The translations under genes were made by a program, and so were the position numbers. 47,495 bases of DNA, taken from an uncultured Clostridiaceae bacterium (GTDB lineage: Bacteria; Bacillota; Clostridia; TANB77; CAG-508). Each line of letters opens with the position of its first letter. The stretch's first letter is position 1. Positions 17,687 to 26,670 of this stretch are shown piece by piece. Location: positions 1 to 47,495 of the forward strand of contig CATLDI010000006.1 in assembly GCA_949902805.1 (NCBI GenBank), in the 5' to 3' direction. Below the pieces are notes generated by a model. That model made no database searches. It was not told the DNA's origin and was given only the letters and a program-made list of their open reading frames with translations.

Positions 17687-17723
17687 AAAACAAGAAAAGA
17701 AGAAAGGAAGAAAGGAAGAAAAA

Positions 17724-18167
17724 ATGGACTACAACGAAATAAAAAAACTAATAAACGACATAGGCCAATCAAACGTAGACGAAGTAAACCTAGAATTTCC
17801 AGACGGAATAAAAATAAGAGTAAAAAAGAACAATCAAATAATCAAAGAAATAATAAAAGAAAATCCAACCGAAATACTAGAAAATACAAAACAAACAATA
17901 GAACCAAAAGAAACAACCAAATCAAATGAAAACTACAAAATAGTAAAATCTCCAATGGTAGGAACATTCTACCTAAAACCATCACCAACAGAAAAACCAT
18001 ATGTAGAAGAAGGCCAAACAGTAAAAAAAGGAGAAACACTATGTATAATAGAAGCAATGAAACTAATGAACGAAATAGAATCAGAATATGCAGGAGAAAT
18101 AGTAGAAATATTAGTAAAAGATGGAGAAACAGTCGAATATGGTACAGAACTATTCAAAATAAAATAA
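17724..18167 (+). CDS. accB: Biotin carboxyl carrier protein of acetyl-CoA carboxylase
   Basis: AccB carries the biotin that shuttles CO2 between AccC and AccA/AccD. The 147-residue product has an N-terminal helical region, an acidic/Lys/Thr-rich linker and a C-terminal biotinyl domain from VKSPMVGTFYLKPSP to the biotinylated lysine in IEAMKLMNEIE. The start at 17724 follows three overlapping GAAAGGAAG ribosome-site repeats. The in-frame extension upstream lies within repeat B and is unlikely to be translated. BirA, which biotinylates it, is in the same cluster. Confidence 0.95.
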   Translation: MDYNEIKKLINDIGQSNVDEVNLEFPDGIKIRVKKNNQIIKEIIKENPTEILENTKQTIEPKETTKSNENYKIVKSPMVGTFYLKPSPTEKPYVEEGQTVKKGETLCIIEAMKLMNEIESEYAGEIVEILVKDGETVEYGTELFKIK

Positions 18168-18198
18168 TCCAAAACTCCATTAAGAAAGGACATAAAAA

Positions 18199-18624
18199 AT
18201 GTTAAACAAAGAACAAATAAAACAAATAATCCCACAAAGAGAACCATTCCTAATGATAGACGAAGTAGAAGAAAACATTCCAGGCGAAAGTTGCACAGCA
18301 TACAAATACGTAAAAGAAGAAGAATGGTATTTCAAAGGGCACTTTCCAGGAAACCCAATAATGCCAGGAGTATTAATAGCCGAAAGCTTGGCACAAACAG
18401 GAGCAGTAAGTATTTTAGGAATGGAAGAAAACAAAGGAAAAAATGCACTATTTGGTGGAATAGATAAAATGAAATTCAAAAAGCAAGTAATACCAGGAGA
18501 TACCCTAAAACTAGAAGTAAAAATAATAAAAAGAAAAGGTCCAATAGGAATAGGAGAAGGAATAGCAACAGTAGACGGAAAGCTAGCCGCAAAAGGAGAA
18601 TTTACATTTGCTGTTATTGGTTAA
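18199..18624 (+). CDS. fabZ: 3-hydroxyacyl-ACP dehydratase
   Basis: FabZ removes water from 3-hydroxyacyl-ACP. The 141-residue hot-dog-fold product has the catalytic segment FKGHFPGNPIMPGVLIAESL, with His near residue 51 and Glu near 65, and REPFLMIDEV at the N-terminus. It begins 31 nt after accB with a GAAAGGA site, so it is cotranscribed. Confidence 0.97.
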   Translation: MLNKEQIKQIIPQREPFLMIDEVEENIPGESCTAYKYVKEEEWYFKGHFPGNPIMPGVLIAESLAQTGAVSILGMEENKGKNALFGGIDKMKFKKQVIPGDTLKLEVKIIKRKGPIGIGEGIATVDGKLAAKGEFTFAVIG

Positions 18625-18642
18625 AAAGAATATAAGAAATGT

Positions 18643-18692
18643 AGGGGCTTAATCGGTTAGGAATACATATGAGGCATACCGAATTACGCCCT
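18643..18692. repeat. REP-like repeat D, copy 2
   Basis: GGGGCTTAATCGGTTAGG and ATACCGAATTACGCCC enclose a variable centre, matching the element at 535-587. Confidence 0.6.
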
Positions 18693-18756
18693 TAGTACAA
18701 ATACAAAATAACAATACAAAGAATATTATAAACGGGCAAAAGGAGAGTGAAAAAAA

Positions 18757-20106
18757 TTGAACAAAATTCTAATTGCAAATCGTGGAGAAATTGCAGTTCG
18801 TATTATAAGAGCATGTAAAGAAATGAATATAAAAACAGTAGCAGTATATTCAGAAATAGACAAAAATGCCCTTCATACAAAACTAGCAGATGAAGCGATA
18901 TGTATAGGACCAGCAAACCCAAAACAAAGTTATTTAAACATAAAAAATATAATAGAAGCAGCAAGAATAACAAACGCAGATAGTATTCACCCAGGTTTTG
19001 GATTCCTATCGGAAAATGCAAACTTTGCAAAAATTTGTGAAGAATCAAATATAAAATTTATAGGTCCAACATCTAAGGTCATAAACCTATTAGGAAATAA
19101 ATCAAACAGTAAAGAACTAATGAAAAAAGAAGATGTTCCAGTAATACCAGGTTCAGAAGGAAGCATTACAGGCCTAAAAGAAGCACTAAAAATTGCAGAA
19201 AAAATAGGATATCCAGTTATGCTAAAAGCATCAGCAGGTGGAGGCGGAAAAGGAATTAGAGTTGTAAACAATGAAAAAGAAATGGAAATGAGCTACAACA
19301 TAGTAAAACAAGAAGCCAAAAATTCCTTTAATGATGATGAAATATACATAGAAAAATATATAAGAAATCCAAGACACGTAGAAATTCAAATAATGGCAGA
19401 TGAATATGGAAATGTTGTACATTTAGGAGAAAGAGACTGTACAATACAAAGAAATCATCAAAAAATAATAGAAGAAACACCTTCAAGTGTAGTAGATGAA
19501 AAACTAAGAAACAAAATGGGAGCATCTGCAATAAAAGCCGCAAAAGCAGCAGGATACACAAGCCTTGGAACAGTAGAATTTTTAGTAGATATTAATAAAG
19601 ACTTTTACTTTATGGAAATGAATACAAGAATACAAGTAGAACACCCAATAACAGAAGAAAGAACAGGAATAGACCTAGTAAAAGAACAAATAAGAATAGC
19701 AGCAGGAGAAAAGCTAAAATTTAAACAAAAAGAAATAGAATTTAGAGGGCATGTGGTAGAATGTAGAATAAACGCAGAAAATCCAAGTAAAAACTTTATG
19801 CCAAGCCCAGGAAAAATAGGAGAAATAAACCTGCCAGGAGGAAATGGCGTAAGAGTAGACACAGCAATATATAGTGGCTATGTAATACCACCAAACTATG
19901 ACTCAATGATAGCAAAAATAATAACACATGGAGCAAACAGAAATGAAGCAATAAGTAAAATGAAAAGAGCACTTGAAGAATTAGTAGTAGACGGAATAGA
20001 AACAAATAGGGACTTCTTATTTGAAATAATAAGAAATCCAGACTTTATAAGAGGAAGTTTTGATACATCATTTATAGAAAAACAAATATTAAAAAAGGAA
20101 GAATAG
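18757..20106 (+). CDS. accC: Biotin carboxylase subunit of acetyl-CoA carboxylase
   Basis: AccC carboxylates the biotin on AccB using ATP and bicarbonate. The 449-residue product has the N-terminal ILIANRGEIAVRIIRAC, the glycine-rich ATP-grasp loop ASAGGGGKGIRVV, ERDCTIQRNHQKIIEE, and MNTRIQVEHPITEE with the catalytic Glu/Arg/Asn set. It starts at TTG with GGAGAGTG upstream and ends 3 nt before accD, so they are tightly coupled. It has no in-frame CGG, unlike accD and accA. Confidence 0.97.
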   Translation: MNKILIANRGEIAVRIIRACKEMNIKTVAVYSEIDKNALHTKLADEAICIGPANPKQSYLNIKNIIEAARITNADSIHPGFGFLSENANFAKICEESNIKFIGPTSKVINLLGNKSNSKELMKKEDVPVIPGSEGSITGLKEALKIAEKIGYPVMLKASAGGGGKGIRVVNNEKEMEMSYNIVKQEAKNSFNDDEIYIEKYIRNPRHVEIQIMADEYGNVVHLGERDCTIQRNHQKIIEETPSSVVDEKLRNKMGASAIKAAKAAGYTSLGTVEFLVDINKDFYFMEMNTRIQVEHPITEERTGIDLVKEQIRIAAGEKLKFKQKEIEFRGHVVECRINAENPSKNFMPSPGKIGEINLPGGNGVRVDTAIYSGYVIPPNYDSMIAKIITHGANRNEAISKMKRALEELVVDGIETNRDFLFEIIRNPDFIRGSFDTSFIEKQILKKEE

Positions 20107-20109
20107 ACT

Positions 20110-20950
20110 ATGATTGTTGATAAAATAAAAAAAAGAGAAACAAAAAATGTTATAAACAAAAAAACAAACATTGATATTCCAGTAGGAAAATGGGTAAAAT
20201 GTGACTTCTGCAAAGAAATATTATATAAAGAAATAGTAAGAAATAACCTAAATATATGTCCAAATTGTAATCACTATTTTAGAATGCATATAGATAGAAG
20301 GTTAGAACTAATAGTAGATGAAGGAACATACGAAAAGTTTGATATAAATATAGAAACAACAAACCCATTAAATATAGAAGACTACCCCAAAAAACTAAAT
20401 AGCTTAAGAGAAAAAACAGGACTAAATGAAGCAGTAAGCTGTGGAACACGGAAAAATAAATGGAGAAAAAGCGGTTATATGTATAATGGACAGTGGCTTT
20501 CTAATGGGAAGCATGGGAGCAGTAGTAGGTGAAAAATTAACACATAGTATAGAACAAGCAATAAAAGAAAAATTACCACTAATAATATTTTCAGTATCAG
20601 GAGGAGCAAGAATGCAAGAAGGAATAATATCACTAATGCAAATGGCAAAAGTAACATCAGCATTAACAAAGCTAGATGAAGCAGGCCTTCTATACATATC
20701 AGTACTAACAGACCCAACATATGGAGGAGTTACAGCATCATTTGCAAGTTTAGGAGATATAATACTTGCAGAGCCAGGAGCAATGATAGGATTTGCAGGG
20801 CAAAGAGTAATAAAGCAAACCATAGGAGAAGAACTACCAGAAGGCTTTCAAACAGCAGAGTTTTTATTAGAGCATGGTTTTATAGATAAGATTGTTGAAA
20901 GAAAAGACTTAAAAGATACTTTGGCACAGATTATAAGAATGAATAAATAA
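20110..20950 (+). CDS. accD: Acetyl-CoA carboxylase transferase beta subunit; needs a +1 shift at CGG
   Basis: AccD and AccA form the carboxyltransferase that makes malonyl-CoA. The N-terminal part has the zinc ribbon CDFC...CPNC (residues about 34-56). At 20449-20451 an in-frame CGG leads, unshifted, to a stop at 20532. Skipping the C gives [11 protein letters not shown] and then the crotonase-type core [22 protein letters not shown] and [11 protein letters not shown], ending at TAA 20948-20950 for 279 residues. The glycine restored is one the family keeps. All core motifs are intact on both sides, so this is either a decoded shift or an extremely recent lesion in an essential gene. Confidence 0.88.
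20449..20451 (+). other. In-frame CGG / +1 shift site 2 (accD)
   Basis: Zero frame GGA ACA CGG AAA. C-skipped frame GGA ACA GGA AAA, encoding GTGK as in AccD relatives. The unshifted product has 27 foreign residues before a stop at 20532. Confidence 0.88.
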
Positions 20951-20957
20951 TGTAAAA

Positions 20958-20979
20958 GCTGATGGTATTAACCATCAGC
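20958..20979. terminator. Hairpin between accD and the inserted gene
   Basis: GCTGATGGT and ACCATCAGC form a 9-bp stem with a 4-nt loop, overlapping the stop codon of the convergent small gene. It lacks a strong T-run. Confidence 0.45.
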
Positions 20980-21273
20980 AAATGTAAAAGTAAAATTAGT
21001 GCCTTTGCCATAAGTTGCACCATACAAACCTCTTTGGATAGGATTGCTAAATGAGGTAAGGGTATAACCTAAATCGTTACAAACTATTTCGACTGTTTTC
21101 TTTTGATAATAACTAGGTAAAGAAATAGTAATACCAACAATCGATTTTGTTCCAAAGAAATATTGCCAACTTATAAGTTGCTCTACTAATCTTTCTTTGG
21201 CATAAAGCCGTTCTTTCTTATAAATAAGGCGTAACCTATGAGCAGCATCAATGTTAAAATTCTTATTTGCCAT
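20968..21273 (-). CDS. Small accessory protein inserted between accD and accA
   Basis: I do not recognise this 101-residue protein. It is basic at the N-terminus (AHRLRLIYKKERLYAKERL), then has beta-rich character with Gly/Thr/Phe at the end (RGLYGATYGKGTNFTFTFADG). There is no signal peptide. The gene is on the reverse strand within the acc genes and has a GAGGAGGTATTCATT ribosome site nearly identical to that of the 15740-16006 gene. An in-frame CGG (reverse strand, starting at 21210) is read as arginine with no frame break. Its promoter has the TTTATGTTAA spacer element seen at other accessory genes. Probably acquired horizontally. Confidence 0.6.
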   Translation of the reverse strand: MANKNFNIDAAHRLRLIYKKERLYAKERLVEQLISWQYFFGTKSIVGITISLPSYYQKKTVEIVCNDLGYTLTSFSNPIQRGLYGATYGKGTNFTFTFADG

Positions 21274-21333
21274 AATGAATACCTCCTCTTAATGAATTAG
21301 AATTTTAATAATTAATACATTACTATGAGTAGA

Positions 21334-21362
21334 AGTATAACACAAATTAACATAAATGTAAA
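21334..21362 (-). promoter_or_regulatory. Predicted promoter of the inserted small gene, with spacer element
   Basis: On the reverse strand: TTTACA, a 17-nt spacer starting TTTATGTTAA, and TATACT. The spacer start resembles TTTAYRTAA elements at 33534, 34838, 34992, 39173 and 39220. Confidence 0.45.
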
Positions 21363-21377
21363 GAAAAGGAGGGAAAA

Positions 21378-22192
21378 ATGCAAACAAAAACACTATCTGC
21401 TTGGGATAAAGTAGAAATAGCAAGAAACCCAAAAAGAAAAACATCAATAGAATATATAGAAAAAATATTTGACAACTTCATAGAACTACATGGAGATAGA
21501 AACTTTAAAGATGATAAAGCAATAATATGTGGTTTAGCTTCAATAGGAAAGCAAAACTATACAATAATAGCACAGCAAAAAGGAAGAACAACAAAAGAAA
21601 ACATAGAAAGAAACTTTGGAATGCCAAACCCAGAAAGTTACAGAAAAGGTATAAGGTTTATGAAACAAGCAGAAAAATTTCGGAAGACCAGTAGTAACTT
21701 TTATAGATACAAAAGGAGCATACCCAGGAATAGAAGCCGAAGAAAGAGGGCAACGGAGAAGCAATAGCAAAATCAATGTTTGAAATGGCAAAACTAAAAG
21801 TTCCAATAATAGCAATAGTAATAGGAGAAGGTTCAAGTGGAGGAGCTTTAGCAATAGGAGTAGCAAATAAAGTATTAATGATGGAAAATGGGGTATATTC
21901 AATACTGTCACCAGAAGGATATAGCAGTATATTATGGAAGGACTCTAGCAAATTTAAAGAAGCAGCCGAAAAAATGAGGCTAACTGCAAAAGACCTATAT
22001 GACTTAAAAGTAATAGACAAAATAATAAAAGAGCCATTAGAAGTTACAGAAGAAGACTTTGATAAAATTACTAAAAACATAAGAAAAGAAATAACAAGCG
22101 AAATAAAAGCATTAAAGCAATTAAATGAAAATGAAATAGTAGAAAATAGATACGAAAAATTCAGAAAAATAGAAGGGTTTAAACAAATTTAA
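21378..22192 (+). CDS. accA: Acetyl-CoA carboxylase transferase alpha subunit; needs two +1 shifts at CGG
   Basis: AccA pairs with AccD. The frame runs from ATG 21378 (GGAGGGAAAA upstream) through [16 protein letters not shown] to an in-frame CGG at 21681, which without a shift stops at 21767. Skipping the C gives [13 protein letters not shown]...[11 protein letters not shown], then a second in-frame CGG at 21754. Skipping that C gives GQGEAIA and the rest: [14 protein letters not shown] and [11 protein letters not shown], ending at 22192. The total is 270 residues. Both restored residues are glycines that Firmicute AccA proteins have at FGRPV and RGQGEA. Two identical lesions 73 nt apart in one essential gene, with nothing else wrong, argue against random decay. 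Confidence 0.88.
21681..21683 (+). other. In-frame CGG / +1 shift site 3 (accA, first)
   Basis: Zero frame AAA TTT CGG AAG. C-skipped frame AAA TTT GGA AGA CCA, encoding KFGRP, as expected for AccA. Confidence 0.88.
21754..21756 (+). other. In-frame CGG / +1 shift site 4 (accA, second)
   Basis: Within the frame restored at site 3, GGG CAA CGG AGA. C-skipped frame GGG CAA GGA GAA GCA, encoding GQGEA. Confidence 0.88.
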
Positions 22193-22203
22193 GGAGGAGA
22201 AAA

Positions 22204-22977
22204 ATGTTACTAAAAGATAAGCAAATCTTAATAATAGGAATAAGAAATAAATGGAGTATAGCATATGGAATAGCAAAATCAGCCTATGAAAATGGAGCAA
22301 AGCTAATATTTACATATATGGGCGAAGAAAATAAAGAAAAAATAGAAGAACTAACAGAAGAATTTGAAGGAAGAAAATGCTATGTTCTAAATGGAGCATC
22401 AGAAGATGAAATAGTAGAAGAAACCTTTAAAAAAATAAAAAACGAAAACGGAAAACTAGATGGTATTGTACACGCAGTAGCACATGCAAACACTGAAGAC
22501 CTGCACAATGACTTTATATATACAAGTAAAGAAGGATATAGCCATGCAGTAGATGTTAGCAGTTACTCATTTGTACTAGTAGCAAGAAAAGCAAAAGAAT
22601 TAGAAATGTTAAACGAAAATGCACATTTAGTAACTTTAACCTATCATGGTTCAACAAAAGTATTAGATGGCTATAATGTTATGGGAGTAGCAAAAGCAGC
22701 ACTAGAAACAAGTGTAAGATATTTAGCCCAAAACCTAGGAAAAGAAGGGCACAGAGTAAATGCAATATCAGCAGGACCAATAAAAACACTATCAGCAAAA
22801 GGAATAAAAGACTTCTCAAAAATAATAACAATAGTAGAAGAAAAAGCACCATTACACCAAAATGTAACAACAACAGAAGTAGGAAATGTAGCAACATTTT
22901 TACTAAGCAATATGTCAAACAGTATAACAGGTCAAGTTATATATGCGGATAATGGCTACAATATAATGGGAGTTTAA
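22204..22977 (+). CDS. fabI: Enoyl-ACP reductase, FabI type
   Basis: FabI performs the last reduction of each elongation cycle using NADH and is the triclosan target in many bacteria. The 257-residue product has the family's variant nucleotide motif ([17 protein letters not shown]), the catalytic [19 protein letters not shown] with two tyrosines and lysine, and [20 protein letters not shown], all typical of FabI rather than FabG or FabL. It begins 11 nt after accA with AAGGAGGAG. Clostridial clusters often carry FabK in this role, so FabI here is notable. Confidence 0.95.
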   Translation: MLLKDKQILIIGIRNKWSIAYGIAKSAYENGAKLIFTYMGEENKEKIEELTEEFEGRKCYVLNGASEDEIVEETFKKIKNENGKLDGIVHAVAHANTEDLHNDFIYTSKEGYSHAVDVSSYSFVLVARKAKELEMLNENAHLVTLTYHGSTKVLDGYNVMGVAKAALETSVRYLAQNLGKEGHRVNAISAGPIKTLSAKGIKDFSKIITIVEEKAPLHQNVTTTEVGNVATFLLSNMSNSITGQVIYADNGYNIMGV

Positions 22978-22991
22978 AGGAGGTGAGAAAG

Positions 22992-23234
22992 ATGTCAGAA
23001 CAAGAAATTTACGAAAAATTAAAAAAGATAATAGTAGAACAATTAGGCACAAGTGAAGAAAGTATAGCAATGGAAGCAACATTTGTAGATGACCTATCAG
23101 CAGATTCTTTAGATATAGTAGAATTAATAATGAGCCTAGAAGAAGAATTTGAAATGGAAATACCAGACAGTGAAGCAGAAAGAATAGTTACAGTTGGAGA
23201 TGTTGTCAAATACATACAAGAACACAAAAATTAG
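22992..23234 (+). CDS. acpP: Acyl carrier protein
   Basis: ACP carries growing acyl chains on a phosphopantetheine arm. The 80-residue acidic product has [15 protein letters not shown], where the serine of DSLD is the attachment site, and the usual four-helix length. I chose ATG 22992 over the in-frame GTG at 22983, because AAAGGAGGTG is a near-perfect ribosome site ending 6 nt before it and overlaps the GTG. It closes the fatty-acid cluster, 14 nt after fabI. Confidence 0.96.
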   Translation: MSEQEIYEKLKKIIVEQLGTSEESIAMEATFVDDLSADSLDIVELIMSLEEEFEMEIPDSEAERIVTVGDVVKYIQEHKN

Positions 23235-23386
23235 AAATAAATTCTAAAATTACTAATGAAAAATAAATAGTCTTAATTATAAAAGTAAAATTTTAAAATT
23301 AACAAGTATAATTTTATATAAAAATAGGCTTGAAAGAAGGTAAAATTATAATTTTATATAAAAACGAATAAAAGTAATTTTCATGA

Positions 23387-23421
23387 AAAAAGAAACTCTA
23401 CAAGATGTAGGGTTTCTTTTA
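23387..23421 (+). terminator. Terminator of the fatty-acid cluster
   Basis: AAAAGAAACTCTACA and TGTAGGGTTTCTTTT form a long stem with a 3-nt loop and T-run about 150 nt after acpP. The gap 23235-23386 holds AT-rich direct repeats (AATTTTATATAAAAA twice) and no gene. Confidence 0.8.
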
Positions 23422-23512
23422 ATAAAAATTTTTACAAAAAAGTTTTTTAAACCTTGAAAAATATCTGTATTTATTATATATATATAGGTACTATGAAAAA
23501 TAGAGGTGTTTT

Positions 23513-25750
23513 ATGAAGAAGGAAGAAAACAATAAATATATAAATATAAAAAATGGTAAATTAAACGTATGGTGGATTATTCTTATATTCATTATAATAA
23601 TTATTCTATCATTTATATATATAGGAAATGTAAAAAAATTGATATACAAAAATATATATGCGAATATAACTGAACTTAGTGAGCAAACAGCGACGCAACT
23701 TAATTTGGCCATAACAGACCAAAAAAGATTTGTAGAAATAATGGTAGATTCTATTAATAGAGGATATTTTGAAACAGAAAATGAAATTTTTGATAGGTTT
23801 AAAGGTGATTTGGGTGATTATAATTTCACAAGACTTGTTATATTAGATAAACAAGGAAATGGAACAACTAGTGATGGACATATTGTTAAAAACTATGTAA
23901 ATATCGAAGAATTTTTTGAGCAAAGTGAAGTGTATCTTTCTGAAAATAGACCAAGTACAGTATCAAATAACCAAGTAAATATTTATTCAAAAACTTTTGA
24001 ACTTAATGGAGAAGATAGAGTACTAATGGCAACCATTAATACTCAAGATTATAAAAACATATTATTAAGAAGATTATTTGGCAAAGGCGGAACTTATTTA
24101 ATTAATAATGAAGGAACAGTATTAATAGATTCATTTAATATAATCAAAGAAGAAAATGCTAATTTATATGAATATATAAAAACTAGATATGAACTAAAAG
24201 ATAAAAGAGAAACAAAAAAAATTAATGATATGGCGGAAAACATAAAAAAACATAAAATAGGAACATTTGATATAAGGCTTGGAAATGAAACTTATTTTAT
24301 TCACTATGAAAAAGTAAATATTAATGACTGGTATGTAGTAACAACAGCAGCTAATAGTACAATAGCAAAAGAATTGATTATGCTAATTATTATATCACAA
24401 GCAGTATGTTTAGTTGTTACATTTATTATAATAGCCATTTGCGTATACATTAATATTTCAAACCAAAAAAAGAACAAGAAACTATATACAGTTGCATACA
24501 TAGATCCAATAACATTACTTGGAAATGAAGCATATTTCAAAGAAAACGGAGCCTTATATTTACAAAATAACAACAAAAATAAATATATAGTATCACTTGA
24601 TATAGACAAATTTAAAGCATTAAATAATATTTATGGATATAAATTTTGCAACAATATATTAAAAACAGTTGGACAAGAATTAGAAAACATTTTACCCCAA
24701 AATAGTATTACATGTAGAATTTCAGGAGATATTTATACAACAATATTTAGCTATGAAAAGAATGTTAAAAAGTTACTTGATAAAATATATAATAAAGTTT
24801 CAAATATAAAAATAAATGGAACACAAATACATTTGAATTTATCAATTGGTGTATACAAAATAAAGAAAGAAGATACAGATATAAACAAAATATTAAACAA
24901 GGCATATATGGCAAGAGCTAAAACTAAAGGAATATATGATGAAAATTATTATATATTCGATACAATACTAGAAAATCAATTAATAGAAGAACAAAAAATA
25001 GAATTCTGTATGGAAAATGCATTAAAAAATGAAGAATTTGAGATAGTATATCAACCAAAAGTATTCACAAATACTGAAAAAATAGCAGGAGCAGAAGCTT
25101 TAGTAAGATGGAACAAGGATGGAAAAGTCATTTCACCAGGAAAATTTATTCCATTGTTTGAAAAAAATAAATTTATAATAAAACTAGATTTATACATATT
25201 TGAACAAGTATGTAAAAATTTAAAACTATGGAAGGAAAAATATGGCTTTATGCCAATTGTTTCAATTAATGTATCAAAAGCACATTTTACAGATGAAAAC
25301 TTTATAGAAGAATATGTAAAAATTACAGACAAATACAATATCGAAAGGAAAGACATTGACTTAGAAATAACAGAAAGTGCAACAATTGATGAAAATATAG
25401 ATATTCTAAAAATATTAAATAAAATAAAAGAAAAAGGTTTTACAATATCAATAGATGATTTTGGAACAGGTTATTCATCACTTAGCATGCTACAAAGTAT
25501 GCCAATTGATATTATTAAAATAGATAAAGTATTTATAGATAAAGCAAATTTGGAAAATGACCAAAATATTATAAACTATATTATGCTTATAGCTAAGCAC
25601 CTTGGGGTAAAAACAATTGTAGAAGGAGTGGAAACAAGGGAGCAAGTAGAATTTGTAAAGAAAATAAAATGTGATATAATACAAGGATACTATTATTCAA
25701 AACCAATATCAAAAGATGATTTTGAAGAATACTTTAATAAAAATAGATAA
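23513..25750 (+). CDS. Membrane sensor c-di-GMP phosphodiesterase (degenerate GGDEF + EAL)
   Basis: The 745-residue protein has a membrane helix (about 21-42), a large external sensor domain of dCache type (about 43-280), a second helix (about 288-313), a GGDEF-like domain (about 325-480) and an EAL domain (about 495-745). The GGDEF signature is degenerate (SGDIYTT in its place), so cyclase activity is unlikely and it may bind GTP or c-di-GMP as a regulator. The EAL domain keeps EALVRW, the Asn/Glu residues of NVSKAHF and EITES, DDFGTGYSSL, KIDKVFI, EGVET and QGYYYSKP, so it should hydrolyse c-di-GMP. It is monocistronic. Confidence 0.92.
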   Translation: MKKEENNKYINIKNGKLNVWWIILIFIIIIILSFIYIGNVKKLIYKNIYANITELSEQTATQLNLAITDQKRFVEIMVDSINRGYFETENEIFDRFKGDLGDYNFTRLVILDKQGNGTTSDGHIVKNYVNIEEFFEQSEVYLSENRPSTVSNNQVNIYSKTFELNGEDRVLMATINTQDYKNILLRRLFGKGGTYLINNEGTVLIDSFNIIKEENANLYEYIKTRYELKDKRETKKINDMAENIKKHKIGTFDIRLGNETYFIHYEKVNINDWYVVTTAANSTIAKELIMLIIISQAVCLVVTFIIIAICVYINISNQKKNKKLYTVAYIDPITLLGNEAYFKENGALYLQNNNKNKYIVSLDIDKFKALNNIYGYKFCNNILKTVGQELENILPQNSITCRISGDIYTTIFSYEKNVKKLLDKIYNKVSNIKINGTQIHLNLSIGVYKIKKEDTDINKILNKAYMARAKTKGIYDENYYIFDTILENQLIEEQKIEFCMENALKNEEFEIVYQPKVFTNTEKIAGAEALVRWNKDGKVISPGKFIPLFEKNKFIIKLDLYIFEQVCKNLKLWKEKYGFMPIVSINVSKAHFTDENFIEEYVKITDKYNIERKDIDLEITESATIDENIDILKILNKIKEKGFTISIDDFGTGYSSLSMLQSMPIDIIKIDKVFIDKANLENDQNIINYIMLIAKHLGVKTIVEGVETREQVEFVKKIKCDIIQGYYYSKPISKDDFEEYFNKNR

Positions 25751-25773
25751 AACAAATATTAATTAAAAAAGTC

Positions 25774-25808
25774 AAGAAGCATCTATTATAGGTGCTTTTT
25801 GTTTTTTT
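25774..25808 (+). terminator. Terminator after the phosphodiesterase gene
   Basis: AAGCATCT and AGGTGCTT form a stem followed by a T-rich tract. Confidence 0.7.
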
Positions 25809-25855
25809 AAAACTCATACATAAGTATTCTATAAATAGAAAAAACATATAAAAGC

Positions 25856-25869
25856 TTACAAAAATGTAA
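25856..25869. promoter_or_regulatory. Predicted BceR-type operator 1
   Basis: TTACA-AAAA-TGTAA fits the TNACA-N4-TGTAA consensus known for BceR-like regulators. It ends 22 nt before the -10 box TATAAT (25892-25897) of the regulator's own gene, where the -35 is poor, which fits autogenous activation. Confidence 0.65.
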
Positions 25870-25891
25870 GGTTATTTTTACAAAACTATGC

Positions 25892-25897
25892 TATAAT
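25892..25897 (+). promoter_or_regulatory. -10 box of the BceR-like gene
   Basis: TATAAT places transcription start near 25904, after the first in-frame ATG (25902), so translation starts at 25917. Confidence 0.55.
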
Positions 25898-25916
25898 AAA
25901 AATGGAGTTGATTAAA

Positions 25917-26591
25917 ATGCAAAAAATATTAATAGTAGAAGATGATGAAAAATTAAGAAATGAACTAAAAATATTTTTAAAGAAAAATGGATATGAAGTA
26001 GAAGTGTTAGAAGTCTTCAAAAACACTCTGCAAGATATTATAAACATAAATCCAGATTTAGTTTTATTAGATATAAACCTACCAAATTCTGACGGAGAAT
26101 ATATATGTAAGGAAATAAGAAAAACATCTAGCATGCCAATTATAATAGTAACAAGCCGAGATAGCGAAATAGACGAACTACTTTCAATAAACTATGGAGC
26201 AGACCACTATATTACAAAACCATATAACATACAAATACTGCTTGCAAAAATAGCATCATTATTAAGAAGAGTGAATATGAACGGAGAAATAGGAGACAAA
26301 ATAGATGCAAAAGATTTCATAATAAACACATCAAACAGCACAATAGAAAAACAAGGGAAAATAATAGAACTTACAAAAAACGAATACAAAATTTTAAAAT
26401 ACCTAGTCCAAAACAGAGAGAAAATAGTTTCAAGAGAAGAAATAATGGAATGCTTATGGGAAACGGAAAGCTTTATAGATGACAATACTTTAACAGTAAA
26501 TATAACAAGGCTAAGAAATAAATTAGAAGAACTAAATTTAAAGGAATTATTAGAGACAAGAAGAGGACAAGGATATATACTAAGAAGGTAA
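25917..26591 (+). CDS. BceR-like response regulator
   Basis: The 224-residue OmpR-family regulator has receiver residues EDDEKL near the N-terminus, LLDINLPNSDGE with the phosphorylated Asp, and ADHYITKPYN with the Lys, and a winged helix with LTKNEYKILKYLVQ and RGQGYIL. The ATG at 25917 has GGAG 10 nt upstream. With the kinase at 26671 it matches the BceRS class, which senses peptide antibiotics through a BceAB transporter. That transporter is at 29049-31899, and matching operators sit before both operons. Confidence 0.92.
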   Translation: MQKILIVEDDEKLRNELKIFLKKNGYEVEVLEVFKNTLQDIININPDLVLLDINLPNSDGEYICKEIRKTSSMPIIIVTSRDSEIDELLSINYGADHYITKPYNIQILLAKIASLLRRVNMNGEIGDKIDAKDFIINTSNSTIEKQGKIIELTKNEYKILKYLVQNREKIVSREEIMECLWETESFIDDNTLTVNITRLRNKLEELNLKELLETRRGQGYILRR

Positions 26592-26609
26592 AAGGTAAAT
26601 AGTAAACTG

Positions 26610-26640
26610 GTAGATTAGGAACTGCCCCCAATCGGAAACC
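26610..26640. repeat. Fragment of repeat B
   Basis: GATTAGGAACTGCCCCCAATCGGAAACC matches the right end of the full copies. It lies between the regulator and kinase genes. Confidence 0.6.
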
Positions 26641-26670
26641 AATAAAATATAACAAAAAAAGGAGCAAAGC

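Larger units (their letters stand above)
17339..17723. other. Repeat-filled fabF-accB gap
   Basis: This 385-nt gap contains repeat A copy 2, a short repeat E element and repeat B copy 2 back to back, and no supported gene. The transcript must run through all three hairpins if fabF and accB share an operon. Confidence 0.6.

Noticed and set aside
17676..17723. Longer start for accB
   Set aside because: The extension is repeat B sequence and lacks a ribosome site.
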